Source: Lantana camara (lineage: Eukaryota; Streptophyta; Magnoliopsida; Lamiales; Verbenaceae). Taken from it: 64,000 nt of DNA. The stretch lies in the NCBI GenBank assembly GCA_037501455.1, contig CM074862.1:57381501-57445500 (forward strand), given 5' to 3'. Made by a program: the position numbers and the translations under genes. A model generated the notes under the pieces. That model had not been told where the DNA came from. It searched no databases and saw only the letters and a program-made list of their open reading frames with translations. This document shows, piece by piece, positions 22,578-35,100 of this stretch. Positions within the stretch are counted from its first letter, which is position 1, and the number at the start of each line of letters is the position of its first letter.

Positions 22578-23364
22578 GAAAGGAAGTTAAGGAACCTAGA
22601 TTTATATTTTTTCAATCCCATTTCGACCTTCGAAAATCAACCGAAACGAGCATTTTGCGCTAAGAGACACCTTTGTTGACTAGTCTTCCAATAGTAGGCC
22701 CCATTTAAACCCAAATTAACCCCAAACCTTGACTAAACGACTTGAGTTAAGCCCCTACTCTCCCCTATCAGCCTCATTTCGAAATTCCACCAAAAAAGAA
22801 AGAGAAAAAGGTGCTCCAAATTTGATCCAAGAGAAAAAAGGAAAGAAGAAGGGCCACTATTCAAGTTCTTTACATTTTGAGATCGAAGCTCCATCAATTC
22901 TCTCCCAATCAAAGAGGTAAGTCCATATTTGATCTCTCCATGTCTTTGTGGTCATTTTAACTTCCATTTTGCAAGATTTCACCATGATTTGCATGAGTTA
23001 TAGCTTATGTAGTGAATAGTAAGGGTTTGATGAGTTTTGTGATCTCTAGCTTGTTCTCTAGTGAATTCTTTGAGTATGAAGCATGATTAATGTTCCTAAG
23101 ACATCATTTATGAGTTATATGACCATTCTTCAAGTGTTGGTTCAGAATTCTTGAGTTTGTTATTAATGAGTTTGAAGATTGGTATGAATTGATCTCTTTT
23201 CTTCTCTAGCTTATGTTGTTGCCTCTTTGGATCATTTCTCGATTTGGATTGCATGAGTTCTTGCTGATTAAACTTCCTTTGTATGTTATGTTGATGTTAA
23301 TTTGGTTGGCCTTGAGTTTTTGGTGAGTTAGGGAACAAAATTTCTAAAATTTGGCCCCTGACCC

Positions 23365-23498
23365 AAATCCACGGGGGTGAATTTTCTCTTTGAAAAAAAT
23401 CCACCGGGGTGGATTTGGAGCAGGCCCTCTTGTTTTGTTTCTGATCTAGATCCACTGGGGTGGATGTTTCCTTTGTAAAAATCCACCGCGGTGGATTT
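23365..23498 (+). repeat. Palindrome cluster in the G2 5' LTR (ATCCACCGCGGTGGAT type)
   Basis: Four related dyads occur: AATCCACGGGGGTGAATT, AATCCACCGGGGTGGATT, GATCCACTGGGGTGGATG, and the perfect 20-bp AAATCCACCGCGGTGGATTT (23479-23498). The equivalent cluster in the 3' LTR is at about 29917-30045. Confidence 0.8.
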
Positions 23499-25085
23499 GG
23501 GACAGCAACTCTTTTTGCTCCGAACTTCGTTTTCTTGTTTTTTTTCGCTTGTTTCTTATTTCTCCCACCCCTAATTTGATCCCCATGCTTTGCTAACATG
23601 TTGCATTATGTGTTATGAGTATTGCATTAAGTTTATGGAATCATTTGATATGAAACGTGCAAGATATGATTTTATATGTCCTACATGCTACCCTATGTGC
23701 ATAATTGAATTGATGCTCCATTTATTCACTTTGTATGACCTCTTCTTGCTACTTTTATGGTATGTACACATTGATGACATGTTTAATAAGTGTTACCTTG
23801 TACAATAGGAAGTTTTGATCGAATTTAGTTACTCATATTTTATTTATACTCTCATGTGCTCTTAAGTGACCTAAGTACTTCTCGATATGCATGGATGAGC
23901 TAGTACTTCGTTTGTTCGTTTAATTTCCTAGTCTATTGTATATATTACTACTTGAGTGATATGATAACACATTGATTTATGTGTTAACTTTAAAGTATTT
24001 GATTTATGGATCCATTTAACATGAAATATGAACTCATATGCCTTGAATGTTGCATTCCATTTGCATTATAAGCATCATACGCATTCGCCGAGCGTCTATT
24101 TTGTACATTTTATGTCTAAGAGTATTGAGTATCCTTCGTTGTTTTCTTTGTTCAGAGTTTGGTTCGGTTGGTAGAAAGGAGGTCCCGTAGCGTCCGTTTC
24201 TTATCCTTTTTGCCCATTACGTTGGAAAGATGAGGTTTTCTTCCTTTTTAGTTAAGTGATCTACAACACTACATGTATTTTAAGCCCGCATGCGATATAC
24301 GTATATATATAATTATGTAAATACATGTTTGATTAGTATTTTACGGGATTTGTCCCATTTGTTATATATTATTGGAAAAACGCTTTTATATATATGTAAG
24401 CTATTTTATGTTTATTTGATTTTAAAAGGGGTTGGTGTGTGTGAACGTTTTGAAAATAGCGAGACTACGACTTTGAATATGAAGTCGAAAAATTCAAAAA
24501 TTTTGAAATTATTAAGATTTTGAATTATGTATTAAGAAATGGAATTGGGGAAGTGGTAAGTGATTCTCTGGTCGACCAAGGGGTCGCCGAGCTCTCTCAT
24601 TAACACAACCCCAATTTCATGTAGGGAAATTCGCCCATCCTCGGGAGTTTGAGGGAAAGGTGGTTTCTCGAGAACCGGCCGTTGAAACCCATCGGGGAGC
24701 GGGTATGATCCCCCGACTCACACATTTTGACAGGAGAACGGGGTTGAGTGGACGTCAACTTATCGCCAAACGGTGAAAGGTTGGAATGTTTATGAACTTT
24801 TCTTTATTTTTATTTCGTTTATGTTTTGAAAAGAGTTAGGTGGGTTTGAACTCGTTCTCCCCGAGTCTTTTGATTTTGATTATGTTTGTTGTTCGTAAAA
24901 CGGGAGTGGACTTATAATTGCTTAAAAATTGGTTATTTTGGGCTTTCCGCTCTAAATCTTTTCTAAATTTATTGTTAGGTGCTAAATTGTTTTAGATTGC
25001 AAAAACCATGCCCCGTTTCATGAACTTTGATATTTGATTATGCTCTGCTCTTATTTATAGGTACGTGTGAGTGTGTTATCCCCCT

Positions 25086-25552
25086 TGTAATAGCTTAAAG
25101 TGCTTGTCCCACATCTGTTGGAGAGGTGAACGAAACCTCCTTTATAATGGGGTGGATACCTTTCCCTTGTTGAGGCCTTTTTCCCGATGGTGATTCTACC
25201 CATTGGGAGGAACAAAACCGTGAGGGTGTCGATTTTAGGTACCAAAGCGGACAATATCAACAGGCGGGCTGCTGGGCTGTTACAAATGGTATCAGAGACA
25301 GGGCCCGGGTCGGTGTGCTAGCGAGGACGCTGGGCCCTCTTAGGGGGGTGAACTGTAATAGCTTAAAGTGCTTGTCCCACATCAGTTGGAGAGGTGAATA
25401 AAACCTCCTTTATAACGTACTGGATACCTTTCCCTTGTTGTGGCCTTTTTCCGGATGGTGATCTTAGCTATTGGGAGGAACAAAACCGTGAGGGTGTCGA
25501 TTTTAGGCACCAAAGCGGACAATATCAACAGGCGGGCTGTTGGGCTGTTACA
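25086..25552 (+). mobile_element. T1: complete TRIM element (467 bp) inside the G2 5' LTR
   Basis: Two 199-bp LTRs (25086-25284 and 25354-25552) start TGTAATAGCTTAAAG and end GGGCTGTTACA. Between them are 69 bp: a PBS (TGGTATCAGAGA at 25287) and a purine tract (TTAGGGGGGTGAAC) before the second LTR. CCCCT flanks both sides (25081-25085, 25553-25557), a perfect target duplication. The paralogous site in the 3' LTR near 31632 lacks it. The internal phrase GCGAGGACGCTGGGCCC is familiar from a widespread plant TRIM family. It codes for nothing and depends on enzymes in trans. The two LTRs differ at roughly a dozen positions, so it is old. Confidence 0.95.
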
Positions 25553-26061
25553 CCCCTCACCAGTTATTAGGACTGACCCCTCTTCGTTGTTTTCTTTTTT
25601 CCCTTTTTTGTTCCTTTGAGTTGCAGTTGCAGGTTATCGGTTCGAGCTAGGCGACGGTCTTTTATTTTCAAGTGTTCGAGTAGTTAGTAGAGTCTTTTGC
25701 ATACTTGCATTTTATTCATGAAATTTGGAAGTATGTGTAAATTATGGTTTAATTTTGAAGCTTTGAATTATGTATGAATTAATTTGATCGTTTTAGACTT
25801 GGCATGTATAATCTGATTTATTTTATTCCTGTTATGAAAGCATGTATGTTTGAATATTTGAAATACTGGTGCTTCCGCATGTGAATTTTTTTATTTCGTG
25901 CACTATGATTTAGGGTGTAGACCGCCTAGCCTAGGTGTGATTTTGTTTGTCACCAGTTCGCCGTACTTTGGTGCGAGTGCGGAGTTTCCATTTCGTTACA
26001 TGTGTCAGGCTATGGTGCGGGGGGTGTAGTGCCTTTGGCTCCGGGGTTCTATAACCTAAAG

Positions 26062-26073
26062 TGGTATCAGAGC
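26062..26073 (+). promoter_or_regulatory. G2 primer-binding site
   Basis: TGGTATCAGAGC lies 8 bp after the LTR end; complementary to initiator tRNA-Met. Confidence 0.9.
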
Positions 26074-26265
26074 TGTCGGTTGCAAAACCGGAGCTCTAGC
26101 ATCGTGTCGGGTCTGTCTAGCTCGTTCCGCTTAGGGTTATGTGCTTGTTTGCATTCATTCTTACTTTTATGTGAATTATTTGACTTATTTGCATTAATTG
26201 TTCACATGAACATGCACTAAACGCCGCACGCATCGACATTTTGGAATTATTTCTCTTATTTCAGG

Positions 26266-27219
26266 ATGGCATCTTCATATCGACATGAATTATTGGGAGA
26301 AAGACAAGAGAAGCAAGTTTCTTTGATCTACAAGAGATTCAAGGAGTTTGAGCCACCGAAATGGCTTGGACGCGATGATGTCAAGGCCGAGGAATAGTTG
26401 TCCGAGATTAATTTGATTTGGGGTATACTTTCGGGGGCATCTCAAGAGAAGATGATTTGTACTTGCCGTTTACTCTGAGGCCAAGCTTCAAAGTGGCTTA
26501 AAGAAATTAGAGCAAAATTGGAAGAATCCGAAGAAGAATTTAGGTGAGAGAAATTCATCCGGGAATTTTGCTACGAATATATTCCTCCAAGGGTGATGGT
26601 TAAAAGACTTCAGGAATTTTTGGATTTTGAACAAGAATTGAAGATGTTGGATGAACTTATAGTGGAACTTGAAAGTTCGGGAGCGGCAATTCTTGTCCTA
26701 AAGTCCGTAGCTATATTCAAGGGCATAGAGATGATGTTCACCAAAATTTTCAAGCCTCACCGGTGCATGAATGGTCCGAAGAAGTAAGAAAATCGGTTCA
26801 AGTGGAACTAAGTAACCAACAAGTGAAGTCTCTCATCCCCCATATGGAACAAGGACCGAGTTCGAGTTCGAGCAAGAGAGCCGTACCACAAGAGAAATCT
26901 CAAGGACTTCAAGTGAGTAAGGACATCAAAAAGAAAAAGAAGTTTCAATTGTCGAAGAGGGAATCGTTGCCTTTACCCATGGAGACAATTCAATGCTCAT
27001 ATTGTCAAGGCCCGAATCATACGGAAAAGGTTTGTAGGAAGAAATTGGGAAGGTGCTATAAGTGTGGAGATTTGGGACATCTAGCAAACGGGTGCCCAAA
27101 CAATAAGAATTTGAAGCCGACAAAGAGCCGTAGTTCCAAGGTTTCGAGTCAAGTCCGAGTTGATTCAAGTGAAGATGAAGAATTTGATGCGGAGTTCGAC
27201 ATTCCCATTACGATGAAAG
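26266..27219 (+). pseudogene. gag: Decayed gag of G2 with two CCHC knuckles
   Basis: The ATG at 26266 follows the acceptor-like TTCTCTTATTTCAG|G. The frame reads as a gag capsid region (FEPPKWLGRDDVKAEE) but is cut by TAG 26395, TGA 26476 and TGA 26545. At the first and third the family usually has Trp, at the second Arg, which fits G-to-A and C-to-T change. It runs open through 26593-26787, shifts frame near 26770, and continues through CSYCQGPNHTEKVC and CYKCGDLGHLANGC (about 26994-27095), two C-x2-C-x4-H-x4-C RNA-binding knuckles. An acidic tail (SSEDEEFDAEFD) follows, ending at a donor-like site at 27220. No protease or RT follows. Confidence 0.8.
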
Positions 27220-27354
27220 GTACACTAAAACATTCATGGCACTTCATACATGCATCTCTTATTTTAATTTTTGCGTTATTTTCCTTTCTTCGTTGTTCCT
27301 TAGTGCTTGAGTGTTCTTATTTGTTGTTCGTTTGTGGCCTTTTCTTTTGTGTAG
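27220..27354 (+). other. Candidate 135-nt intron after the G2 zinc knuckles
   Basis: AAAG|GTACACTAAAACATTCATGGCAC... at 27220 matches the donor-proximal motif of G1, G4 and G5. A pyrimidine-rich acceptor CCTTTTCTTTTGTGTAG ends at 27354. An ORF reads through it to 27386, but its translation there (FIHASLILIFALFSF) is hydrophobic and unlike gag. Confidence 0.45.
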
Positions 27355-28720
27355 GCTCTCTTCTTGGAGAGAGTTTGGTAAGGTGAGTGCCCGGGAGTGT
27401 TGGTGAGTTGTGAGGGCCGAGTTTGCCCGGTGGTTTTTCAAAGGCGCCTTATCCTAGTTAAGGTACGGAGTTACCATAGGCATTGGTGGTTGCTTTTGGA
27501 GGTCCTTTTTGGGGCTCAAAGACATTTTTGGGTACTAGATTGAAGGCTACCCCGTTAGTATCTTTCGTGGAGTTGTTGGTTATTCCGGGACGATGCGACA
27601 AGCTTCGTGGCTTACCTTTTGGGTAACCGAAGGGTCGAGCCAAGCTTGAAGAGATGAAGATCGGAGTAAGACCTTCTTAATGATTCCTTGAAAGTCGGGA
27701 TTTATCACCACTTGATAGGAACATTGAGACGGTCATGGTCTTTATCCCGGAGTTGGACCCTTTTCAGAAGATTCCCTACCCGTGGGCTCTAGCTTGGGTG
27801 TTGGAGTTCTTAATGTGGTCGATAGGCTCTTAGAAGGTAGTTTTCATCAACTCGAGCATTTCTCCGTGGAGTACTTAGTTCTATCTAAGAAGAAGACAGG
27901 ACTTTAAGATGAGTATAAACTACCGTGAGCTACACGGGTTAACCGAGGAAGGAGAATACCCTTTTTCTTGCCTCGAGGAGTTGGAGGTTCGTGCTTCTTC
28001 AGAGTTTCGAGGGTGGGTCCAAGTGTGGATTCTACAAGGGTATTGTCGACTACGTGTACGGGTAGAAGAACTGAGAATTACCTCAGAGGATAAGTCTCTA
28101 ATGTTATCGGGAATCAACAGGCGATTCGTCTTTCTTTGGGCGGTAAGCCCGTGACATGAAAGACATAGAAGAGGTACGGTTTGAGTAGATAAGTCTTTTG
28201 AAGAGAGTTGCCTTCGGAACTAGCTTTTCTTACCCAAGGGTACTCGAAACTCCTCAGTTGCAATCGAGGTACTAAGGAAGACTTCAGTTGTGCATGCTTC
28301 CGGATGGTTGGAGCCTATGTCTCTAGAAGTGTTCGGTCACTAGACTAAGTCTACTCATGATTCGAGACTTGAAGATCCGGTCATGATGTATTGGCATAAG
28401 AAGAGATGTTGCAAACTTAGTGTATCAATGTCTAATGTGCCATTAGTGGAAGACCGAGCATCGATTACCGGAAGGATTCTCCAACTACTTCTAAATTCTA
28501 CTTGGAAGTGGGTGCAAACGACTAAGGACTTCGTGTCCGGTTTGCTAATTTTAGGAGAACTGAAGAGATTCGAGGGGTTGCTCATTTGAAATGAGTTGAC
28601 TTATTTTCTCTCAGCGCGGATGTTCGAAAAGGGTTCGAGAGTTACGTGGTTTGGAGAGAAGACTTCGAGAGTGGAAGTGTGGAGTAGAGTTCGTTCCAGA
28701 GTCGTTCAAGATCTTGTTGC
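27355..28720 (+). other. G2 internal region without a readable gene
   Basis: Frames are broken and no domain is recognisable. The short ORFs at 27909-28154, 28383-28589 and 28596-28820 have no family features; the last runs into the 3' LTR. The region may be old coding DNA, but I cannot say of what. Confidence 0.5.
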
Positions 28721-28756
28721 GAACCTGAGGACAGGTCCTTTTGAAGGAGGGGAGTT
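28721..28756 (+). promoter_or_regulatory. G2 pre-PPT hairpin and polypurine tract
   Basis: ACCTG-AGGA-CAGGT (28723-28736) is a 5-bp version of the hairpin seen before other 3' LTRs here. The tract GAAGGAGGGGAGT follows up to the LTR. Confidence 0.75.
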
Positions 28757-31700
28757 TGTAACATGCCGCTCGCCTAGCCGTATAGGTATGCCGTATCGAG
28801 ATTGTTGTGTGCCTATTTAATTATTTATTTATGCCTTTAAATGTTTATTTAATGCCTTATATGACCTATTTGAACGTATTTGCTGTTTTTGCTTCGTTCT
28901 TGTACCGTTTACTTCCGTTTTTGTTTTTGATTTTTGTGACTATGTGCTATGCCTGAATTATGTGTGTTATGAATGTGTTTTACGTCCATTGCATGGTTTT
29001 GAGTTCGCTTGTTACGGTTTTCGAACCGTTTAATTTGTTAGGGACATGAGAGCCTAACTAGCGCTAGCGCACCTTGTGTTCCGGAAGGTGTAACTTGAGA
29101 TCGGGAATTCGGATTCGAATTCTATAAGATGCGTTGGACTCGTAACGAAGAAAGGAGATCAAGGAACCTAGATTTATTTTTCCAATACCATTTCGACCTT
29201 CGAAAATCAACCGAAACGAGCATTTTGCGCCAAGAGACACCTTTGTTGACTAGTCTTCCAATTGCAGGCCCCATTTAACCCCAAACCTTGACTAAACGAC
29301 TTGAGTTAAGCGCCTACTCTCCCCTATCAGCCTCATTTCAAAATTCCACCAAAAAGGAAGAGATAAAGGTGCTCCAAATCTGCTCCAAGAGAAAAGAGGA
29401 AAGAAGAAGGGCCACTATTCAAGTTCTTGACATTTTGAGATCAAAGCTCCATCAATTCTGTCCCAATCAAAGAATTTGATCTCTCCATGTCTATGTGGTC
29501 ATTTTAACTTCTATTTTGCAAGATTTCACCATGATTTGTATGAGTTATAGCTTATGTAGTGAATAGTAAGGGTTTGATGAGTTTTGTGATCTCTAGCTTG
29601 TTCTCTTGTGAATTCTTTGAGTATGAAGCATGATTTATGTTCCTAAGACATCATTTATGCGTTATATGAGCTTTCTTCAAATGTTGGTTGAGAATTCTTG
29701 AGTTTTCCAATAATGATTTTGAAGATTGCTATGAATTGATCTCTTTTCTTCTCTAGCTTGTGTTGTTACCTCTTTGGATCATTTCTTGATTTGGATTATA
29801 TGAGTTCTTGCTGATTAAATCTTCCTTTGTATGTTATATTGATGTTTAATTTGGTTGGCTTTGAGTTTTTGGTGAGTTAGGGAGCAAAATTTCGAAAATT
29901 CGGCCCCTGACCCAAATTTAGGGGGTGGATTTTCTCTTTGAAAAAATTCCACCGTGGTGGATTTAGGGCAGGCCCTCTTGTTTTGTTTTTGATCTAGATC
30001 CACGGGGGTGGATTTTTCCTTTGTAAAAATCCACCGCGGTGGATTTGGGACAGCAACTCTTTTTGCTCCGAACTTCGTTTTCTTGTTTCTTTTCGCTTGT
30101 TTCTTGTTTCTCCCACCCCTAATTTGATCCCCATACTTTGCTAACATGTTGCATTATGTGTTATGAGTATTGCATTAAGTTTATGGATTCATTTGATATG
30201 AAACGTGCAAGATATGATTTTATATGTCCTACATGCTACCCTATGTGCATACTTGAATTGATGCTCCATTTATTCACTTAGTATGACCTCTTCTTGCTAC
30301 TCTTATGATATGTACACATTGATGACATGTGTATTAAGTGTTATCTTGTATAATAGGAAGTTTTGATCCAATTTAGTTGCTCGTTCTTGATTTATACTCT
30401 CATGTGCTCTTAAGTGACCTAAGTGCTTCTCGATATGCATCGTTGAGCTAGTACTTTGTTTGTTCATTTAATTTGTTGATCTCTTGTATATATTATGACT
30501 TGAGTGATATGATAACACATTGATTTATGTGTTAACTTGAAAGTATTTGATTTATGGATCCATTTAACATGAAATATGAACTCATATGCCTTGAATGTTG
30601 CATTCCATTTGCATTATAAGCATCATATGCATTCGCCGAGCGTCTAGTTTCTACATTTTGAGTCTAAGAGTATTGAGTATCCTACGTTGTTTCCTTTGTT
30701 CAGAGTTTGGTTCCGTTGGTAGCAAGGAGGTCCTATAGCGTCCGTTTCTTATCCTTTTTGTCCACTACGTTGGAAAGGTGAGGTTTTCTTCTTTTTTAGT
30801 TAAGTGACCTACAACCCTACATGTATTTTAAGCCGGCATGCGATATACGTATATATATAATTATGTACATACATGTTTGATTAGTATTTTATGGGATTTG
30901 TCCCTTTTGTTATATATTATTGGAAAAACGCTTTTATATATATGTGTAACCTATTTTATGTTTATTTGATTTTAAAAAGGGGTTGGTGTGTGTGAACGTT
31001 TTGAAACTAGCGAGACTATGACTTTGAATATGATGTCAGAAAATTCAGAAATTTTGAAATTATTAAGATTATAAATCTTGAATTAAGAAATGGCCCCGGG
31101 GAAGTGGTATGTGATTCTCGGGTCGGCCAAGGGGTGGCCGAGCTCTCTCATCAACACAACCCCAATTTGATGTAAGGAAATTCGCCCGTCCTCGGGAGTT
31201 CGAGGGGAAGGTGGTTTCTCGAGAACCGGCGGTTCAAACCCGTTGGGGAGCGGGTAGGATCCCCCGACTCACATTTTGACGGGAGAACGGGGTTGAGTGG
31301 ACGTCAACTCATCCCCAAACAGAGAAAGGTGGGATTGTTTATGAACTTTGCTTTATTTTGATTCCGTTTATGTTTTGAAAAGAGTTAGGTGGGGTTTGAA
31401 CTCGTTCTCGCCGAGTCTTTTGATTTTGATTATGTTTGTTGTTCGTAAAACGGGAGTGGACTTATAATTGCTTAAAACTTGGTTATTTTGGGCTTTCCCC
31501 TCTAAATCTTTTCTATATTTATTGGCACGTGCTAAATTGTTTTAGATTACAAAAACCATGCCCCGTTTCGTGAACTTTGATATTTGATTATGCTCTGCTC
31601 TTATTTATAGGTACGTGTGAGTGTGTTAGCCTACTCACCAGTCATTAGGACTGACCCCTCTTCGTTAATTTCTTTTTTCCCCGTTTTGTTCCTTTGAGTT

Positions 31701-32132
31701 GCAAGTGCAGGTTGTCGGTTCGAGCTAGTCGGGGGTCTTTCATTTTCAAGTGTTCGAGTAGTTAGTATATTCTTTTGCATACTTTTCATTTTATTCATGA
31801 AATTTGGAAATATGTGTAAATCATGGTTTAATTTTGAAGCTTTGAATTTTGTATGAATTAATTTGATTGTTTTAGACTTGGCATGTATAATCTGATTTAT
31901 TTTATTCTTGTTATGAAAGCATGTATGTTTGAATATTTGAAATCCTGGTGCTTCCGCATGTGAATTTTTTTATTTCGAGCACTCTGATTTAGGGTCTAGA
32001 CCACCTAGCCTAGGTGTGATTTTGTTTGTCACCCGTTCGCCGTAGCTTGGTGCGTCTACGGAGTTTCCAATTCGTTACACGAGTCCGGATATGGTGCGTG
32101 GGGTGTAGTGCATTTCTCTCCGGGGTGATACA
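28757..32132 (+). repeat. G2 3' LTR
   Basis: It begins TGTAACATGCCGCTCGCC and ends CCGGGGTGATACA. It includes the ~390 bp missing from the 5' copy. The site corresponding to T1 is empty (TGTTAGCCTACTCACCAG near 31625). Palindromes lie at about 29917-30045, including a perfect ATCCACCGCGGTGGAT. The leader donor-like GTAAGT of the 5' LTR is deleted here (near 29474). Confidence 0.85.
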
Positions 32133-32169
32133 GTATGTGCCATATGCATTTGCTGACTGGCATGCATTA
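32133..32169 (+). mobile_element. G5 internal fragment between G2 and G3
   Basis: These 37 bp (TATGTGCCATATGCATTTGC...GGCATGCATTA) continue at 59400 after G3. Together they resemble the G4 leader just before its first exon-like region (ATGTGACATGAGCATGCC...CATGCATTTATTTC, near 46395-46435). The last five bases are the left CATTA duplication of G3. Confidence 0.6.
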
Positions 32170-35100
32170 TGTAACAGCCCGGATTTTTGAGATCAAGACA
32201 GCACGGGTAGGTAAAGGGTTGAGAGGAAAGCGTTTATAGCCTTAGTCCATTACACATTCTATTTTATGTGAATTATGTGCATTTATGTTCTGATTTTTGA
32301 TTTGTGCCTTTTTGAGAGAATCACATCACTATTCATCCATCGAACCCTAAACCTTTACCTAAACCTTGAAAAACCTTAGAAAGCTGATTTTTATATTTTC
32401 CAAACTCATATCATAGCTTTCATTGTTCCAAAATATATTTTTAAAATTGTTTGTTGAAAATTCCATTTAGGTCCCTAGATACTATTCATTTTTAATTGTA
32501 GGAATTTTCGAAACACTTTTACCTATTCAATATTGGGCTCGATAGAATCCTTGCAAAATTTTATGAATTTTGGTATGATTTCCAAACCCTAATTCTTAAC
32601 GTAGCTTCCGTAGAAATCAAAACCGGCCGAAAAACCCTAGTTTTGCCCTAAATTAGAAATTTCTGAATTTCAACGTTTTTCCTATACAATATTATAACCA
32701 TTACGATCCTTGGATTATTTTATGAATTTTAGGACCTTTTCCAAACTCTAGTTCAAATCCTAACTCGATTTATAAATTTTTCTTTATTTTTCCCAAAGTA
32801 CTATTTCTACCGTAAAAACTAATTCTCAAACCGTCCAACATTTGGTATACAATATTACAGTCAAAATGATCCTTGAATTATTTCTAGAATCATGGACACT
32901 TTCTCGGAAATCAATTCACATTCTAGCTTCGTTTATGAATTTTATTGTATTTTTCAAAATTCCCGAACGACTACTACTTTAAATGTAGACGTTCAAATGT
33001 TAAGTATTTATAACCATTAGAAAGCTCTTTCGATTCTCTTTCTTTTGCAATTTCTCTCATTCCAAACTAAACCCTAGACATTCTTCTACGAATTTATTAC
33101 CATCTTCATCCTATTTTAGAATTATTTTTATTTTGTCATGATTATTAGATTAATTAATTATATCTTAGTTATACACATAAGTAGACAACTAAACCCCCCT
33201 AATAAATGAACCTAGCTTACTCACTATATGATTCATCTAATTAAGTCTCTAAAATTGCAACATAAGCCCCCAAGACATACCTATAAATACCCTTAGAAGC
33301 ATAACACAAAAATCACACCAAAACCTCCCAAATCTCTCTCTCTCTCGTGACCCTCTCTCTCTTCTCTCTAAGGTGCAATTTTCTTTTATTATTTCATGCT
33401 TTATGTTATGTTTTTAATATTATAATATTAGTAGCATGCTTAGGAATAATAAAATTAGGCTTTAGAAATTTATTTTTATAATATATATGCATAATTGTTA
33501 GTTTTATGTGTAATGTGCCTACATTATGAAATTTTATTTAATTAAATGCATGAAATGTGATATGATATACTATGAATGTATATTTAAATAATTATGTTCT
33601 TGTTTGATTAAATTTATGCTTAGAATAATTTAATTGAATTTAATTTATTATTAAAGTGTTACATTTGAATTTAATTATATGATATGAATTCAAAAATTTG
33701 TTGAATATGATCATGAACTAGTATGAACATCTTCATGAGCTCAAGAACACATTCATAATGTTCTTGAACCAAATTCATGTGCTCGTATGATAGTGTGTGT
33801 ATGTATGTGTTTAATTTTGTGTTATAAAGTGTTTAATTCATAAGAAATTGAATAGTAAATGTTTTTAATAGTAATTTTGACTTTTTGGTCAACCTTTACT
33901 TAATAATTTCGAAATTAATTTAATTTTAATTATAAAATATGATTTTGGAATTTTAAATAATTATTTTTCCAAATTAATTCAAAAATTTATAAAATTATAA
34001 AATAATTTCAAAATCAACTTACATTGTTGAATTAAATTCCAAATTTAATTCCTAATACTCTATTTAAGGTTATGACATGATTAATAAATATTTAAGTGGT
34101 TAAAGAATTTATGAAACCTAATAAATTAATTATTTTCCCTTAAACAAATGAAATTAAATTTTACCCGGGAAAATAAATTCTAAATAATTTGAGAATTCTC
34201 TAATATGTTATATTTCTTAAACCTTATGTGATTATGTGATTAGAATCATAAGAACCTAGTTCTAAGTCAATAGTAATTACTTTCAGGCGACAATTGTATT
34301 GAACAGTGGGATCCGTTCCAACCTATTTGAATTTATGTACTAGGTGAGGGTTAAAACATTTTCAACTGGAATCATGTTTATATCTATATCTAATTATAAA
34401 AGGATTTCTAAACCTATCTATTATTTGATTTCCTATCTATATATATATATCAATATTATACATACTCCTCTTTATGAGGAAAATACCAATAAGTTGGAAT
34501 CAGGATCTTATACGGACATTATATATTTCAGTCCTATTAATACTAAGAACTGATTCCCGACTAAGCAAGTAAATCATTATTATTTATCAAAATGGGCCCG
34601 GCGTGCAGCTGTGTCAAGCAATACTCGGAAGGTAACGGGCCAAGAGTATTGTTGGTGCCACAGACCGCCACCAACTCTTGGTAGTGGTTTAGCTGGAGGT
34701 TAGTTACTCCACGCCAAGAGACTTACAAGGGAGACAACCTCCCTGGGAGAGATAGCTTCCTCCCACATATATACATATCGTCGGTAAGGTTTGCTCCCCT
34801 ACTGACACTACGGTGTTGCGGAGTTATTATCATATTTAGTTTTATTAAAGTACTGGTGCCTTGATAAGCCCGGTACTGTTTTACAAATATTTTAAGGAGA
34901 TTGGAGGGAGACGCCTTACTTGCAGGCGGTACAAATCTTTTATTAAACGGTTCATCATTTATAAATAAACTCCAAATACCCCTATCCCGGTTTCTAACTT
35001 ATGAACCGTATCATATTTGCTATATCCTATTGCCATGATTTTATATATACATATATATCTATATATAACCATATATATATCTAAATCTAATACTTCCTTC

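Larger units (their letters stand above)
22578..26053 (+). repeat. G2 5' LTR, 5'-truncated and carrying TRIM T1
   Basis: It aligns with 29141-32132 from GAAAGGA..AAGGAACCTAG onward. It ends GGGGTTCTATA (mutated from the GCTACA-type end) at 26053, 8 bp before the PBS. A strong donor-like site, GAG|GTAAGT, lies at 22917; about 11 bp including this site are missing from the 3' LTR near 29474. The ORFs in it are not supported. Confidence 0.8.
22578..32132 (+). mobile_element. G2: gag-only Ty3/Gypsy-type element with truncated 5' LTR
   Basis: Two LTR copies (22578-26053 and 28757-32132) flank 2.7 kb with a PBS and a decayed gag holding two zinc knuckles. No pol is present. The 5' LTR lacks the first ~390 bp found in the 3' LTR, so the left end is a deletion junction and no target duplication can be read. 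LTR divergence is several percent by eye. The TRIM T1 is inserted in the 5' LTR only. Confidence 0.8.

Noticed and set aside
25086..25552. Cassandra-type TRIM with a 5S rRNA-like promoter
   Set aside because: The LTRs show no 5S internal promoter block; they match the other common plant TRIM type.
34344..34553. ORF repeated at 58208-58441, as a conserved gene
   Set aside because: Both are the same segment of the G3 LTR; conservation only reflects the LTR pair.
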